From: Eimeria necatrix
Lineage: Eukaryota; Apicomplexa; Conoidasida; Eucoccidiorida; Eimeriidae
Assembly: GCF_000499385.1 (NCBI RefSeq)
Contig: NW_013654581.1
Location: 1 to 17,872, forward strand
Length of the DNA stretch: 17,872 bases
Direction of reading: 5' to 3'
The notes under the pieces were generated by a model that did no database searches, was not told where the DNA came from, and worked only from the letters and a program-made list of their open reading frames with translations. The position numbers and the translations under genes were made by a program. Below, piece after piece: positions 11,781-17,872 of this stretch (position 1 is its first letter; each line of letters opens with the position of its first letter).

Positions 11781-11921
11781 GAACGCAGCGCCCACGCCTC
11801 TGCTGCAGATGGTGGAGCTGCTGCTGCTGCGCTGTAAGTCTGCTGCAGGGGAGTGCTGCTGCCCCACAAATCGACAGGTGCGGACGCCACCTCGCGCGGC
11901 CATACTTCGCTGCGGAGTTCG

Positions 11922-11972
<51 letters not shown>

Positions 11973-12088
11973 GCGTCGCCTACGTGCCTCATGACTAAAT
12001 ACCTTTGAGTCGGAAATGCATTTGCGAGGCGAGAGAGCCGCAGAGAGGTGAAGGCCGGCAGGGCCACCAAATACGCCACCCGCGCTTG

Positions 12089-12128
<40 letters not shown>

Positions 12129-12302
12129 GCTGCTGCTGCTGCTGGAGCTGCTGCTGCTGCTGCTGCTGCTGCTGCAGACTGCAGGGTGAGGGGCGAGGGC
12201 GGCAGAGACAAAGACCCCCCAAGCAAAATGCACCTGCGCAGTTCTGCTTCCAGTCTGAGGGCTGGCAGCCACTGTTCTATGCAGCTCTCGAGCCACAGGG
12301 TT

Positions 12303-12334
<32 letters not shown>

Positions 12335-12600
12335 GGTTTGGCTGCTGCTGCTGCTTCTGCTGCTGCGGCCGCTGCTTCTGCTGCTGCTGCTGCTGTAGCT
12401 CGCGTCGCTGGAAGCGGTGTAGGCGCTGCCGGTGCTGCCGCTGCTGCTGTCGCTGTCGCTGTCGCTGCTGCAGCAGCTGCCGCTGCTGCTGCTGCTGCTG
12501 CTGCTGCTCGGCGCTGCAGCAGTTTCTTTGAAGGCCCCTTTGTCTGCGGAGGGGGGGCAGCTGTCTGTCTCCGCGTCGCCTGCTGCAGCAGCTGCTGCGC

Positions 12601-12647
<47 letters not shown>

Positions 12648-12773
12648 AACAGCACAACATCATCTGCAATCAGCCGCGCGTCTATCTCGCAAGCAGCAGC
12701 AGCAGCACTGCACTGAAGAGTGTGCGGACAAGCCCACGAGGGCGCCAGCCGCAGCAGACGCTGTGCGCCCGTC

Positions 12774-12815
<42 letters not shown>

Positions 12816-12874
12816 CCTGTTGCTGCGGGTGCTGCAATTGCTGGCAGAGCCAGCGGCTTGCCCATTGCTCCCCA

Positions 12875-12912
<38 letters not shown>

Positions 12913-13150
12913 AGCCACAGCTGGGAGCCACCCCAGCAGCCCGCCACTTGGGGGGGGCCCCCAAACCCTCAGCTGGGAGGGGCCCCATGAGCCAAAGACA
13001 GAAGACATGTACTTTAACGTGGCCAGTGACAGAAGTCCTGGGGGCCCCTTGATGAGCAGCAGCAGCAGCAGCTGCTGCTGCTGCTGCTGCTGCAGCGGAG
13101 CCAATGATCGGCAGCCACAGGCCCTGCGCCTGCTGCTGCTGCTGCGGCCC

Positions 13151-13186
<36 letters not shown>

Positions 13187-13316
13187 CGAGGGCCCCGGGC
13201 CTTCGCCCGCCACCAGGGGCCCCCTGCTGCTGCGGCGGCGGCCGTGGAGGTCTGTGGGGGGGGCCTTTTTGAGGGCCCCCAAGTCCGCGAGTGCTGCTGC
13301 TGCTGGCGCTGCAGCA

Positions 13317-13351
<35 letters not shown>

Positions 13352-13814
13352 GGCTGCTGCTGCGGTTGTTGTCGTGCAGCTGCTGCTGAGCTCCTCCAAG
13401 GAGGTCAGGTGGCTGTACAGCTGGCTCTCGGGGTCGCCGGGGCCTGCAGCCGCCGCGTCTGCTGCCGCTGCTGCTGCTGCTGCAGTGCTAGCTGCTGCTG
13501 CTGCTGCTGCTGGCTCCAGGGGCCCCTCCGTAAAGGACTTGTCGCAAGAAAGAAGAGAAGCAGAAGGAAGAGAAGACAAAGAACTCGAGGGGCCCCTGAA
13601 GAGACACTGCCGCACTTCTGCAGCAGATCTTTCTGTCTCCTTCAGTGCGACGCAGAAGTCCGACAGCAGCACGCGCAGCTTTGCTGCTGCTGCTGCTGGC
13701 AGCAGCAGCAAGTGCACCTCGGGGATCACCAGCAAACACTGCAGCGACTGACGCAGCTGCAGCGGGGGCGCCGCAGCCGCCGCAGGCTGTGCCGCGCTCC
13801 CCGCCCCTGGCTTC

Positions 13815-13860
<46 letters not shown>

Positions 13861-13987
13861 ACGGCTGCTGCTGCTGCCGCAGCACTAGCTCCAGCTGCCA
13901 CGCTTCCACGCGGCCACCCTCTTCTGCTTCTCCTGCTTCTTCTGAGCCCACGAAGCAGTCACCAGCCGCTCCATCAGGCTCACGCCA

Positions 13988-14033
<46 letters not shown>

Positions 14034-14176
14034 AGTGTAGTAGCAGAGCGCCACGGGGCGTTCACAGCAGCAGCAGCAGAGTGCGTCTGAGGCGCTGCTG
14101 CTGGCCAGCCCCACACGGGGCCTTGCTGCAGCGGAGGCAGCAGCCCGGGGGTCCCCCTTCGCCCTGCAGCAGAAGG

Positions 14177-14214
<38 letters not shown>

Positions 14215-14612
14215 GAGGCAAGTGTCTCTGCCAGGAGCTGCCGAATCCCAGCGAGTTGCGGGGCAGCAGCAGCGCGACTTCAGCAAGAGAAGGAGGGCTG
14301 GGGCACCCGGAGACCGCCTGGTACAGGACCAGTCTGCTGCTGCTGCTGCTGCAGCAGCTGCTGCTGCAGCCTGCTGCCGCTGTTCGCCAGCGCCTCTGCT
14401 GCTGCAGCTCCTGCTGCTGCTGCTGCTGCTGCTGCGTGTCCGCAACAAAGACCCTGAGGCCCTCGAGTGCTGCCCGTGCGGAGCGGAGCTGCCCCTCCCG
14501 CGTGAGTCTCAAGTTGAGGGAAGCTGCTGCTGCAGCAGCAGCAAGCCAGCCGCCCTGCTGCCCCCCTGCCCCGCAGCAGCAGCAGCAGCAGCCGCAGCAG
14601 CCGCAGCCGCTG

Positions 14613-14643
<31 letters not shown>

Positions 14644-14922
14644 GAGCCGCCGCGAGGGCGCCGCGGGGAGCCGCGAGGAGGGCCACGCGGTGTACGTACA
14701 CCTGGAGCGTGCAGAGGTGCGCGGAGTGCAGCAAACGGCGCAGCAGCAGCAGCAACTTGCGGGGGCCCCCAGCAGCAAAAGGAACTCCCGTGTCTCTGCG
14801 GACTATTTGGGCCCCCCCGTGAAGGGCCCTCGAAGTTTCTGCAACAGCTAAGCAGCAAAGACAGCCCCACTGGCCCAGCAGCCCGGCCTGCTGCGCGTCT
14901 GCTGCGGCCCGCAGCCCCCCCC

Positions 14923-14975
<53 letters not shown>

Positions 14976-15156
14976 GGCAGCAGCTCGAGCGTGAGCGCCC
15001 GCGGGAAGTCCGGGGAAGAGGGGCCCAAAGGCACCAGCAGCCGCAGCAGACCAGCAGCAGCTAAGGGCGAGGGGGGGGCCCCCAAGAAGCAGCAGCCGGA
15101 GGGCGAGGGCAGGGGCCCCACGTGCAGCGCGAGGCCCTCCCCCGCGCAGCACAGGC

Positions 15157-15192
<36 letters not shown>

Positions 15193-15523
15193 CCGAGAGC
15201 GCCAGAGAAGCAGCAGGCAGCTGCAGCGTCAGCCAAAGGGCCCCGTCGGGGGACACTGCCAGGGTCCAGTTTGCTGCTGAGATCTTCTGCAGCAGCAGCG
15301 GGGCCCCGTAGAGGCGCCCCACAAGCCCCGCCGCCGCAGCGCCCCCAGCAGCAGCAGGGGCTGCTGCTGCTGCTGCTGCTGCTGCTGCAGCAGCCGGTGG
15401 GGTGCAGGTAGCTGCGGGGGCTGCTGCTGCTGCTGCTGCTGCTGCCGGAGACGGTGAGCACGCGGACGCCGCAGGCGCCGACTCGCAGGACAACTCGCGC
15501 GGAGCAGCGCGCCCAGCAGCTCC

Positions 15524-15565
<42 letters not shown>

Positions 15566-15695
15566 AGTGAGGTCCGTTAATGGGGCCCCTGCTGTAGCAG
15601 CAAAAGCGAAGGGAGTGCCATCATCTGCAGTTGCATCTGCAACGGAACTCTCGGAGTCCCCAGCGGCCTCGCGGGAGCGGCTCGCAGCCCCAGAG

Positions 15696-15728
<33 letters not shown>

Positions 15729-15869
15729 CCGTGGCTGCTGCTGCTGCTGCCGGGGCTGCTGCTGCTGCTGTCTGGGGGCTGCCAAGGGCTAGTGGGTTCG
15801 GCGGGAAAGAGGCAGCGGCTGAGTTCAGCGGAGTCCCCCACGACCTTCAGGCTCCAGGCAGCTGCAGCA

Positions 15870-15904
<35 letters not shown>

Positions 15905-16326
15905 TGGCGTGCACTGCAGCAAAGCGCCTTGCTGCCAGGGGCCTTTTTGCCCGTGCCTTTCACTTGCACATTTGAATTATTCAAGATTAATGAATTATTT
16001 AACTTCGGAATTGAAAAGATTTTAAAATTAATTAATAATTATTTAATTTGAATTTAAAACAAAAGAAAAGACCCAAGCCCACCTGCATGCGCAAGCAAAG
16101 CTGCGCAAAGCTGCAGCCGCAGCGCCTCCACAGAGAGGCACAGCAGCACGGGCTTCACGCCCTCTCCTGCTGCTGCTGCTGCTGCTGCTCTTTCTGCTGC
16201 TGCTGCTGCTGTTGCTGCTGCTGTTGCTGCTGCTGTTTCTGCTGCTGTTGCTGCTGCTGCTGAGCTGGAGCCTGGAGCCTGACACTCATCCGCTGAAGCG
16301 CAACGCGATGCGGGCACTCCCTGCAC

Positions 16327-16366
<40 letters not shown>

Positions 16367-16558
16367 GGAGGCTCTGGAGGCAGCAGCTGCATCAGCAGCG
16401 CGAAACGCCCTGGGGGCCGGCAAGGGGGCAGCGCCAAGACCTCTGTCGTGGTTGCTGCAGTTGCTGCTGCAGCAGCAGCTGCTGCTGCTGCTGCTGTGGG
16501 TGTACGCCGGCGCCTGCGTCTACGGTGGCCGCCACTGCTGTCCTGCGTGCTCCGCCGC

Positions 16559-16603
<45 letters not shown>

Positions 16604-16876
16604 GTAAGCCAACTCGGAGACGGCTGTGGGGTCGCCTCCAGAGTCAGGCAATCTTCAACGTGCAGAGACTCCACTCCAAAAAGAAGGTGGCTTGCTGCCG
16701 TTGCGCTTGTCTCTGACTTTGCTGCTGCTGCTGCTGCTGCTGCTGTTGCTGCTGCTGTTGCTGCTGCTGCTCGGTTGTGCGGCTGCGACAGTACGGGCTG
16801 GGTGACGGAAGCTGCTGCCACCTGGAGAGCCAGCCCCTCCGCAACAGCAGCCACGATGGGCCGTGCCATTTGCTGC

Positions 16877-16918
<42 letters not shown>

Positions 16919-17203
16919 AGGGCGGGGCCCGGGGACGGCGTGGTTGATGGCAGCAGAGTGAAACCATCAGCAGCAAGAGACAAAGAGCGTCGCCGCGCTG
17001 CGCAGGGGGCTGTCCACTGCAGCGCAGCAGCAGCAGCAGCAGCAAAATCGCTGCTGTGGCACAGAGAAGGCGGCGGCTGCTGCAGCAGCAAACAGCTCAG
17101 GCTCCCCACAGCCACGTCGGCCTCGCATTGCTGCACTAGCGCGCTCCGGTGCTTGCTGCTGCCGCCTCGGCCACCTGCAGCAGCAGCAGCAGCAACTTGC
17201 GGC

Positions 17204-17234
<31 letters not shown>

Positions 17235-17346
17235 TTTGATACCTTCCCGTCAGCAGCTGCAGGCGCGCAAGCGAAACGTCCCCCAGCTGTACGTACACTG
17301 ACTGAAGCCGCGAAAATAAACGGCTGTGCTCTGTCGCCCTCCACAC

Positions 17347-17378
<32 letters not shown>

Positions 17379-17872
17379 ATGCGCCCTCAGCAGCAGCAGC
17401 AGCAGCAAGCTGCTGCTCGTCTGGGGACAGCAGCAGGCTCCCACCGCCGTGGGCCTTTGCCTCACGCTGCAGTTCAAAAGAAATAAAAGCAGAAGGAAGT
17501 TCCTTTCTGCTGCGCTGCCCTTCTGAGAAGCAAAAGGGGTCTGCGGAAGAAAACGCTGCTGCTGCTGCTGCTGCTGCTGCGCTGCTGCTGCTGCTGCATT
17601 GCTGCAGCTCAGCATCCCTCTCCTCCCAAAAAGGGGGGCCCCCACAAACTGTGTCCCCTAGGGGCCCCTGCAAGTCCAGCAGCGGCCGCCTGAGGCTGTC
17701 ATGGGGTGCCTGGCCCCACAGTGCGCCGTCACTGCAGCAGCAGCAGCAGCAGCAGCAGCAGCGCGCGCTGCTGCTGCTGCTGCTGCTGCTGCTGTGTAGC
17801 TGCTGCCGCTCGCAAGCTGGCTGCCCGACCCCTCCTGCCTTCCTCGCGGCAGTTCCGACACCACGAGCAGCA
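1..17872 (-). CDS. VPS13: Giant VPS13-family lipid-transfer protein, partial at both ends, at least nine exons
   Basis: VPS13 proteins are bridge-like rods that carry bulk glycerolipids between membranes at organelle contact sites. That role is known for the family and not shown here. Exon blocks on the minus strand: 17872-16083, 15943 (or 15928)-10811, 10356-9475, 8763-8275, 7703-7300, 6523-5442, 5043-3174, about 2867-1584 and 1100-1. They total roughly 4,700 codons. Recognition rests on short islands between Ala/Gln/Ser runs: '[15 protein letters not shown]' (compare the family's WEPLIEPW), a series of VAB repeats ending in 'VTNALPL', 'LLNACPFPL' and 'VVCNELLLT', then 'LALDAPSG', '[10 protein letters not shown]', '[15 protein letters not shown]' and '[12 protein letters not shown]...[11 protein letters not shown]'. 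Their order is that of the VPS13 C-terminal half. The N-terminal chorein domain and the stop codon are outside the window. Two one-base frame discontinuities, near 5760 and 4540, remain unexplained. Confidence 0.92.
170..480. repeat. GGGGCCCC-rich tandem tract encoding Gly-Pro repeats
   Basis: Roughly 12-base units of the form GGGGCCCCC plus A/T/G-containing triplets, repeated over about 300 bases. Nearly every unit is palindromic. On the minus strand, in the frame continuous with exon 9, it reads as [12 protein letters not shown] units without a stop, so it probably encodes a collagen-like low-complexity tail. Confidence 0.85.
1101..1583 (-). other. Intron 8 (phase 0 donor), AT-rich with AAAAT repeats
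   Basis: It starts with the strong donor GAA|GTGAGC, followed by sense CTG arrays (1476-1572). An AT-rich stretch (1170-1400) contains AAAAT repeats and a 12-base palindrome at 1303-1314. The acceptor is either 1101 (phase-compatible) or 1150 (better pyrimidine and CTG context but out of phase). Confidence 0.6.
1332..1381. repeat. AAAAT pentanucleotide repeat in intron 8
   Basis: A run of AAAAT units with one interruption (AAAAGTAAAAT), inside the AT-rich part of the intron. Confidence 0.85.
1584..2867 (-). CDS. VPS13: VPS13 exon 8 (C-terminal rod, conserved VPS13_C signature)
   Basis: Key islands are '[20 protein letters not shown]' then 'YHVFKASP' (2700-2610; corresponds to the IQIDNQ segment of the family), '[16 protein letters not shown]', '[20 protein letters not shown]', '[18 protein letters not shown]' (about 2070-2140; family 'plevelDe.FL..ll'), '[20 protein letters not shown]' (1780-1855; family 'vyfe.L.lhPi.l.lSf') and '[20 protein letters not shown]' followed by '[13 protein letters not shown]' (1690-1585). 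The last is the most diagnostic VPS13 signature in the window. The donor is GAA|GTGAGC at 1584/1583, phase 0. The start is uncertain: GAG|GGC at 2867 is phase 0, while a better pyrimidine-rich CAG near 2890 is phase 1. The island at 2620-2700 is AT-rich like an intron, but its translation is convincing. Confidence 0.75.
2868..3173 (-). other. Intron 7, boundaries provisional
   Basis: The exon 7 frame meets a stop at 3092-3090, and the same frame becomes informative again after about 2870, so an intron or unresolved structure lies between. The sequence holds CAG/CAA repeats on the sense strand (2950-3015) and a relatively AT-rich part (3020-3090). The proposed donor CAC|GTAGAC and acceptor GAG|GGC fit in phase but are weak. 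Confidence 0.4.
3174..5043 (-). CDS. VPS13: VPS13 exon 7 (end of VAB domain, start of C-terminal rod), with a frame discontinuity
   Basis: After the acceptor (CTG)nCAG at 5045-5044 (phase 0) the protein reads '[16 protein letters not shown]', directly continuing 'VIIKPKL' of exon 6. '[20 protein letters not shown]' and '[20 protein letters not shown]' follow to about 4560. Beyond a G5 run (4555-4559) and a CAG tract the homology continues in another frame: '[20 protein letters not shown]' (about 4520-4450), '[15 protein letters not shown]', '[17 protein letters not shown]', then '[20 protein letters not shown]' and 'LRFTGEL' (3820-3725). 'LALDAPSG' and '[10 protein letters not shown]' fit the family's closing VAB motifs (WD.P and G.TRVL). 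'[14 protein letters not shown]' and '[14 protein letters not shown]' begin the C-terminal rod. A donor is proposed at CAC|GTAGAC (3174/3173), weakly supported. Confidence 0.68.
5044..5441 (-). other. Intron 6 (phase 0), AT-rich core
   Basis: 398 bases from CTC|GTGAGC to (CTG)nCAG|CTG, phase 0 on both sides, joining 'VIIKPKL' to '[10 protein letters not shown]'. A CTG array lies near the donor (5391-5426). An AT-rich core with ATAAATA-like repeats spans 5085-5345. Confidence 0.85.
5208..5334. repeat. AT-rich ATAAATA-type low-complexity tract in intron 6
   Basis: Variants of TAAATAAATATAA repeat over about 125 bases, sharply different in composition from the flanking GC-rich triplet arrays. 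This marks it as intronic. Confidence 0.8.
5442..6523 (-). CDS. VPS13: VPS13 exon 6 (VAB repeats, with a one-base frame discontinuity)
   Basis: The acceptor (CTG)nCAG at 6525-6524 (phase 2) completes the Leu codon of exon 5. First frame: 'PLEVQLQQQ', '[18 protein letters not shown]', '[20 protein letters not shown]', '[14 protein letters not shown]', '[13 protein letters not shown]' (down to about 5830). Downstream the homology moves to another frame: '[20 protein letters not shown]' (about 5740-5660), then '[20 protein letters not shown]' and '[12 protein letters not shown]' to the donor CTC|GTGAGC at 5442/5441 (phase 0). With its given boundaries the exon holds exactly one surplus base. It must be lost between about 5830 and 5740, a stretch holding a CAG tract and a G8C5 run. 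The only GT there (5771-5770) is phase 1, and no phase-1 acceptor exists before the downstream homology. Confidence 0.75.
6524..7299 (-). other. Intron 5 (phase 2) containing a (CTAG)n tract
   Basis: 776 bases from TT|GTAAGT to (CTG)nCAG|G, phase 2 on both sides, restoring 'NALPL|PLEVQL'. It contains the degenerate CTAG satellite (6864-7253), a sense CAG array (6832-6864) and a CTG array adjoining the acceptor (6526-6560). Confidence 0.87.
6864..7253. repeat. Degenerate (CTAG)n satellite tract in intron 5
   Basis: GCTAGCTA units repeat over about 390 bases, with a perfect run at about 7002-7047, other clean runs near 7186-7250, and interspersed unique stretches. The unit is self-complementary, so each strand can fold on itself. 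No other copy of this unit exists in the window. Confidence 0.95.
7300..7703 (-). CDS. VPS13: VPS13 exon 5 (VAB repeat)
   Basis: The acceptor (CTG)nCAG at 7705-7704 (phase 0) opens '[20 protein letters not shown]'. The 'W..ALPPG....VPL' pattern is typical of VAB repeats. '[20 protein letters not shown]' follows, then a Ser run, '[20 protein letters not shown]', a second Ser run and '[20 protein letters not shown]'. The closing '[11 protein letters not shown]' carries the Asn that is conserved at the end of each VAB repeat. The donor is TT|GTAAGT at 7300/7299, a perfect consensus in phase 2; reading through it gives an immediate TAA. Joined to exon 6 the protein runs 'NALPLPLEVQL'. Confidence 0.88.
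7704..8274 (-). other. Intron 4 (phase 0)
   Basis: 571 bases from GCA|GTAAGC to (CTG)nCAG|GAC, phase 0 at both ends. It holds sense CTG arrays (8084-8118, 8230-8270, 7888-7920 and 7704-7742), a 30-bp tandem repeat (8158-8230) and a moderately AT-rich stretch (7745-7860). Confidence 0.85.
8158..8230. repeat. 30-bp tandem repeat, about 2.4 copies, in intron 4
   Basis: Units starting GGAATACCAACAGC (8158), GGAACACCAGCAGC (8188) and GGAACACCATACG (8218) are spaced exactly 30 bases apart. The first two match at most positions; the third diverges into a CAG array. Confidence 0.8.
8275..8763 (-). CDS. VPS13: VPS13 exon 4 (start of VAB adaptor-binding repeats)
   Basis: The acceptor TTCAG at 8765-8764 opens the exon with '[18 protein letters not shown]', which fits the start of a VAB repeat: hydrophobic strand, conserved Asn, then a polar and hydrophobic strand. 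Later islands are '[20 protein letters not shown]' and '[19 protein letters not shown]', followed by '[20 protein letters not shown]'. The last matches the 'SPYxLVNxTGLPLEL' turn of the family, with Gln/Ser where Asn is usual. The exon ends at GCA|GTAAGC (8275/8274). It is exactly 163 codons with phase 0 at both ends. In the family the VAB domain is a curved beta-repeat platform that binds organelle adaptors through Pro-X-Pro motifs; that function is known for the family only. Confidence 0.85.
8764..9474 (-). other. Intron 3 (phase 0), long CTG/TTG tract almost free of AG
   Basis: 711 bases between GAG|GTAGCT and TTCAG|AAT, phase 0 on both sides. Most of it (8770-9470) is an imperfect CTG/TTG/CTT array on the sense strand. 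The acceptor is preceded by an uninterrupted CTG run. The translation across it would be Leu, Cys, Val and Phe without any family resemblance. Confidence 0.85.
8770..9470. repeat. Imperfect CAG/CAA (sense CTG/TTG) array in intron 3
   Basis: On the plus strand this is a run of GCAGCA, ACAACA, AAAGCAGCA and related variants, with purine-rich interruptions and almost no CT dinucleotide. It is more diverged than the clean coding arrays elsewhere. Confidence 0.9.
9475..10356 (-). CDS. VPS13: VPS13 exon 3 (rod to VAB transition)
   Basis: Begins after (CTG)nCAG at 10357 with '[19 protein letters not shown]' and ends at GAG|GTAGCT (9475/9474). Both boundaries are phase 0, and the exon is exactly 294 codons. 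Joining to exon 2 gives 'SLQFKQ' followed by 'VSVQVTES', a continuous beta-strand-like pattern. Further islands are '[20 protein letters not shown]', '[20 protein letters not shown]' and, at the end, '[20 protein letters not shown]'. Ser, Ala and Gln runs separate them; the largest is a Ser run of about 20 residues at 10002-10055. Downstream in the same frame the sequence turns into Leu/Cys/Val-rich intron translation, which supports ending the exon at 9475. Confidence 0.8.
10357..10810 (-). other. Intron 2 (phase 0) with CTG tracts at both ends
   Basis: Sense GTGCTG at the 5' end, a sense CTG array next to the donor (10770-10808), an AT-rich centre (10440-10520) and a (CTG)n tract directly followed by CAG at the acceptor. 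Both flanking exons are phase 0. Translating through it gives only Leu-rich sequence, and a stop lies at 10519-10517. Confidence 0.8.
10811..15943 (-). CDS. VPS13: VPS13 exon 2 (long rod exon with Gly-Gly-Pro-Leu tract)
   Basis: A single frame stays open for over 5 kb. The acceptor is AAG at 15944-15943 or 15929-15928; both are phase 1 and match exon 1. The donor is CAG|GTGCTG at 10811/10810, phase 0. Rod-like islands include '[18 protein letters not shown]', '[17 protein letters not shown]', '[16 protein letters not shown]', '[19 protein letters not shown]', '[12 protein letters not shown]', '[20 protein letters not shown]' (12210-12300), '[20 protein letters not shown]', '[19 protein letters not shown]' and '[19 protein letters not shown]'. 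The 'LESCIEQW' island corresponds to the WEPLIEPW region of other VPS13 proteins. Near the 3' end a GGPL repeat encoded by GGGGGCCCC (10990-11150) precedes '[19 protein letters not shown]'. More than half of the exon is Ala, Gln or Ser runs. Overlapping frames, including a 393-codon one at 14280-15461, are repeat shadows. Confidence 0.85.
10990..11150. repeat. GGGGGCCCC tandem tract encoding GGPL repeats
   Basis: About twelve 12-base units, each with a GGGG(G)CCCC palindrome. In the exon 2 frame on the minus strand it encodes consecutive Gly-Gly-Pro-Leu units, flanked by unique sequence ('[13 protein letters not shown]' before and '[15 protein letters not shown]' after). It is therefore an in-frame coding repeat. 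Confidence 0.9.
15944..16082 (-). other. Intron 1 (phase 1), AT-rich
   Basis: About 139 bases if the acceptor is at 15944, or 154 if at 15929. The core 15965-16060 is strongly AT-rich (repeated TTAAT and AATT) against a GC-rich surround, and the exon 1 frame meets a stop inside it. The donor is CAG|GTGGGC. It is the only well-placed intron here without a CTG tract before the acceptor. Confidence 0.7.
16083..17872 (-). CDS. VPS13: VPS13 exon 1 of the window (middle of the lipid-transfer rod)
   Basis: The frame is open from the right edge to a CAG|GTGGGC donor at 16083/16082 (phase 1) and would meet a stop at 16056-16054. Non-repeat islands include '[19 protein letters not shown]' (about 17235-17305), '[16 protein letters not shown]', '[17 protein letters not shown]', '[19 protein letters not shown]' and '[25 protein letters not shown]' in part. 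The alternating hydrophobic pattern suits the beta-strands lining the VPS13 groove. They are separated by Gln runs (about 16570-16605 and 16880-16920), Ala runs and an Arg-rich patch. No start codon is claimed because the frame continues past the edge. Upstream of about 17700 a second frame ('[10 protein letters not shown]') also looks protein-like, so the first 170 bases may belong to a different frame or exon. Confidence 0.75.

Noticed and set aside
12005..13861. 618-codon plus-strand open frame rich in Cys and Ala
   Set aside because: It is the complement of exon 2. It consists of triplet-array translation (Cys, Ala, Ser runs) with no recognisable domain, and such arrays are open in every frame.
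14280..15461. 393-codon minus-strand frame overlapping exon 2
   Set aside because: It lies in another frame of the same strand. The exon 2 frame carries the rod-like islands here and stays open for 5 kb, so this is a shadow.

Overview
The window looks like nuclear DNA of a coccidian parasite, most likely Eimeria. The evidence is the very high density of CAG/CTG triplet tracts that encode homopolymeric Ala, Gln and Ser runs, the GGGGCCCC-rich tracts, and introns carrying short AT-rich islands. The genus is an inference from this signature; no species can be fixed. CAG and CTG arrays contain no stop codon in any of six frames, so long open frames occur on both strands by default. ORF length is therefore poor evidence here, and I relied on non-repeat peptide islands, splice sites and codon phase.

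Read this way, the whole window is one gene on the minus strand, cut at both edges: a giant VPS13 (chorein-type bridge-like lipid-transfer protein). I can place nine exon blocks and eight introns, running from the right edge to the left edge. Exon 1 (17872-16083) and exon 2 (15943-10811) carry the middle of the lipid-transfer rod. Exons 3-7 (10356-3174) carry the VPS13 adaptor-binding (VAB, formerly SHR-BD) beta-propeller repeats, with the repeat-end Asn visible in several of them. Exon 8 (about 2867-1584) carries the C-terminal rod with the 'HYQQQ...[11 protein letters not shown]' signature. Exon 9 (1100 to the left edge) carries the C-terminal helical part followed by a Gly-Pro-rich collagen-like tract. 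The reading frame is still open at base 1 and at base 17872, so the N-terminal chorein domain and the stop codon lie outside.

Five introns match in phase at both ends: 10810-10357, 9474-8764, 8274-7704, 7299-6524 and 5441-5044. Every one of these five has a sense-strand (CTG)n tract immediately before the acceptor, as if the triplet repeat served as the pyrimidine tract. Repeats in exons mostly run the other way (sense CAG). Two exons (6 and 7) show one surplus base: homology is in one frame upstream and another downstream, next to a G8 or G5 homopolymer plus a CAG tract. No phase-compatible intron was found there.

Other content is intronic: a 390-bp degenerate (CTAG)n tract, a 640-bp CTG/TTG tract nearly devoid of AG, AT-rich islands and a 30-bp tandem repeat. 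I see no tRNA, rRNA, mobile element, CRISPR array or second gene.
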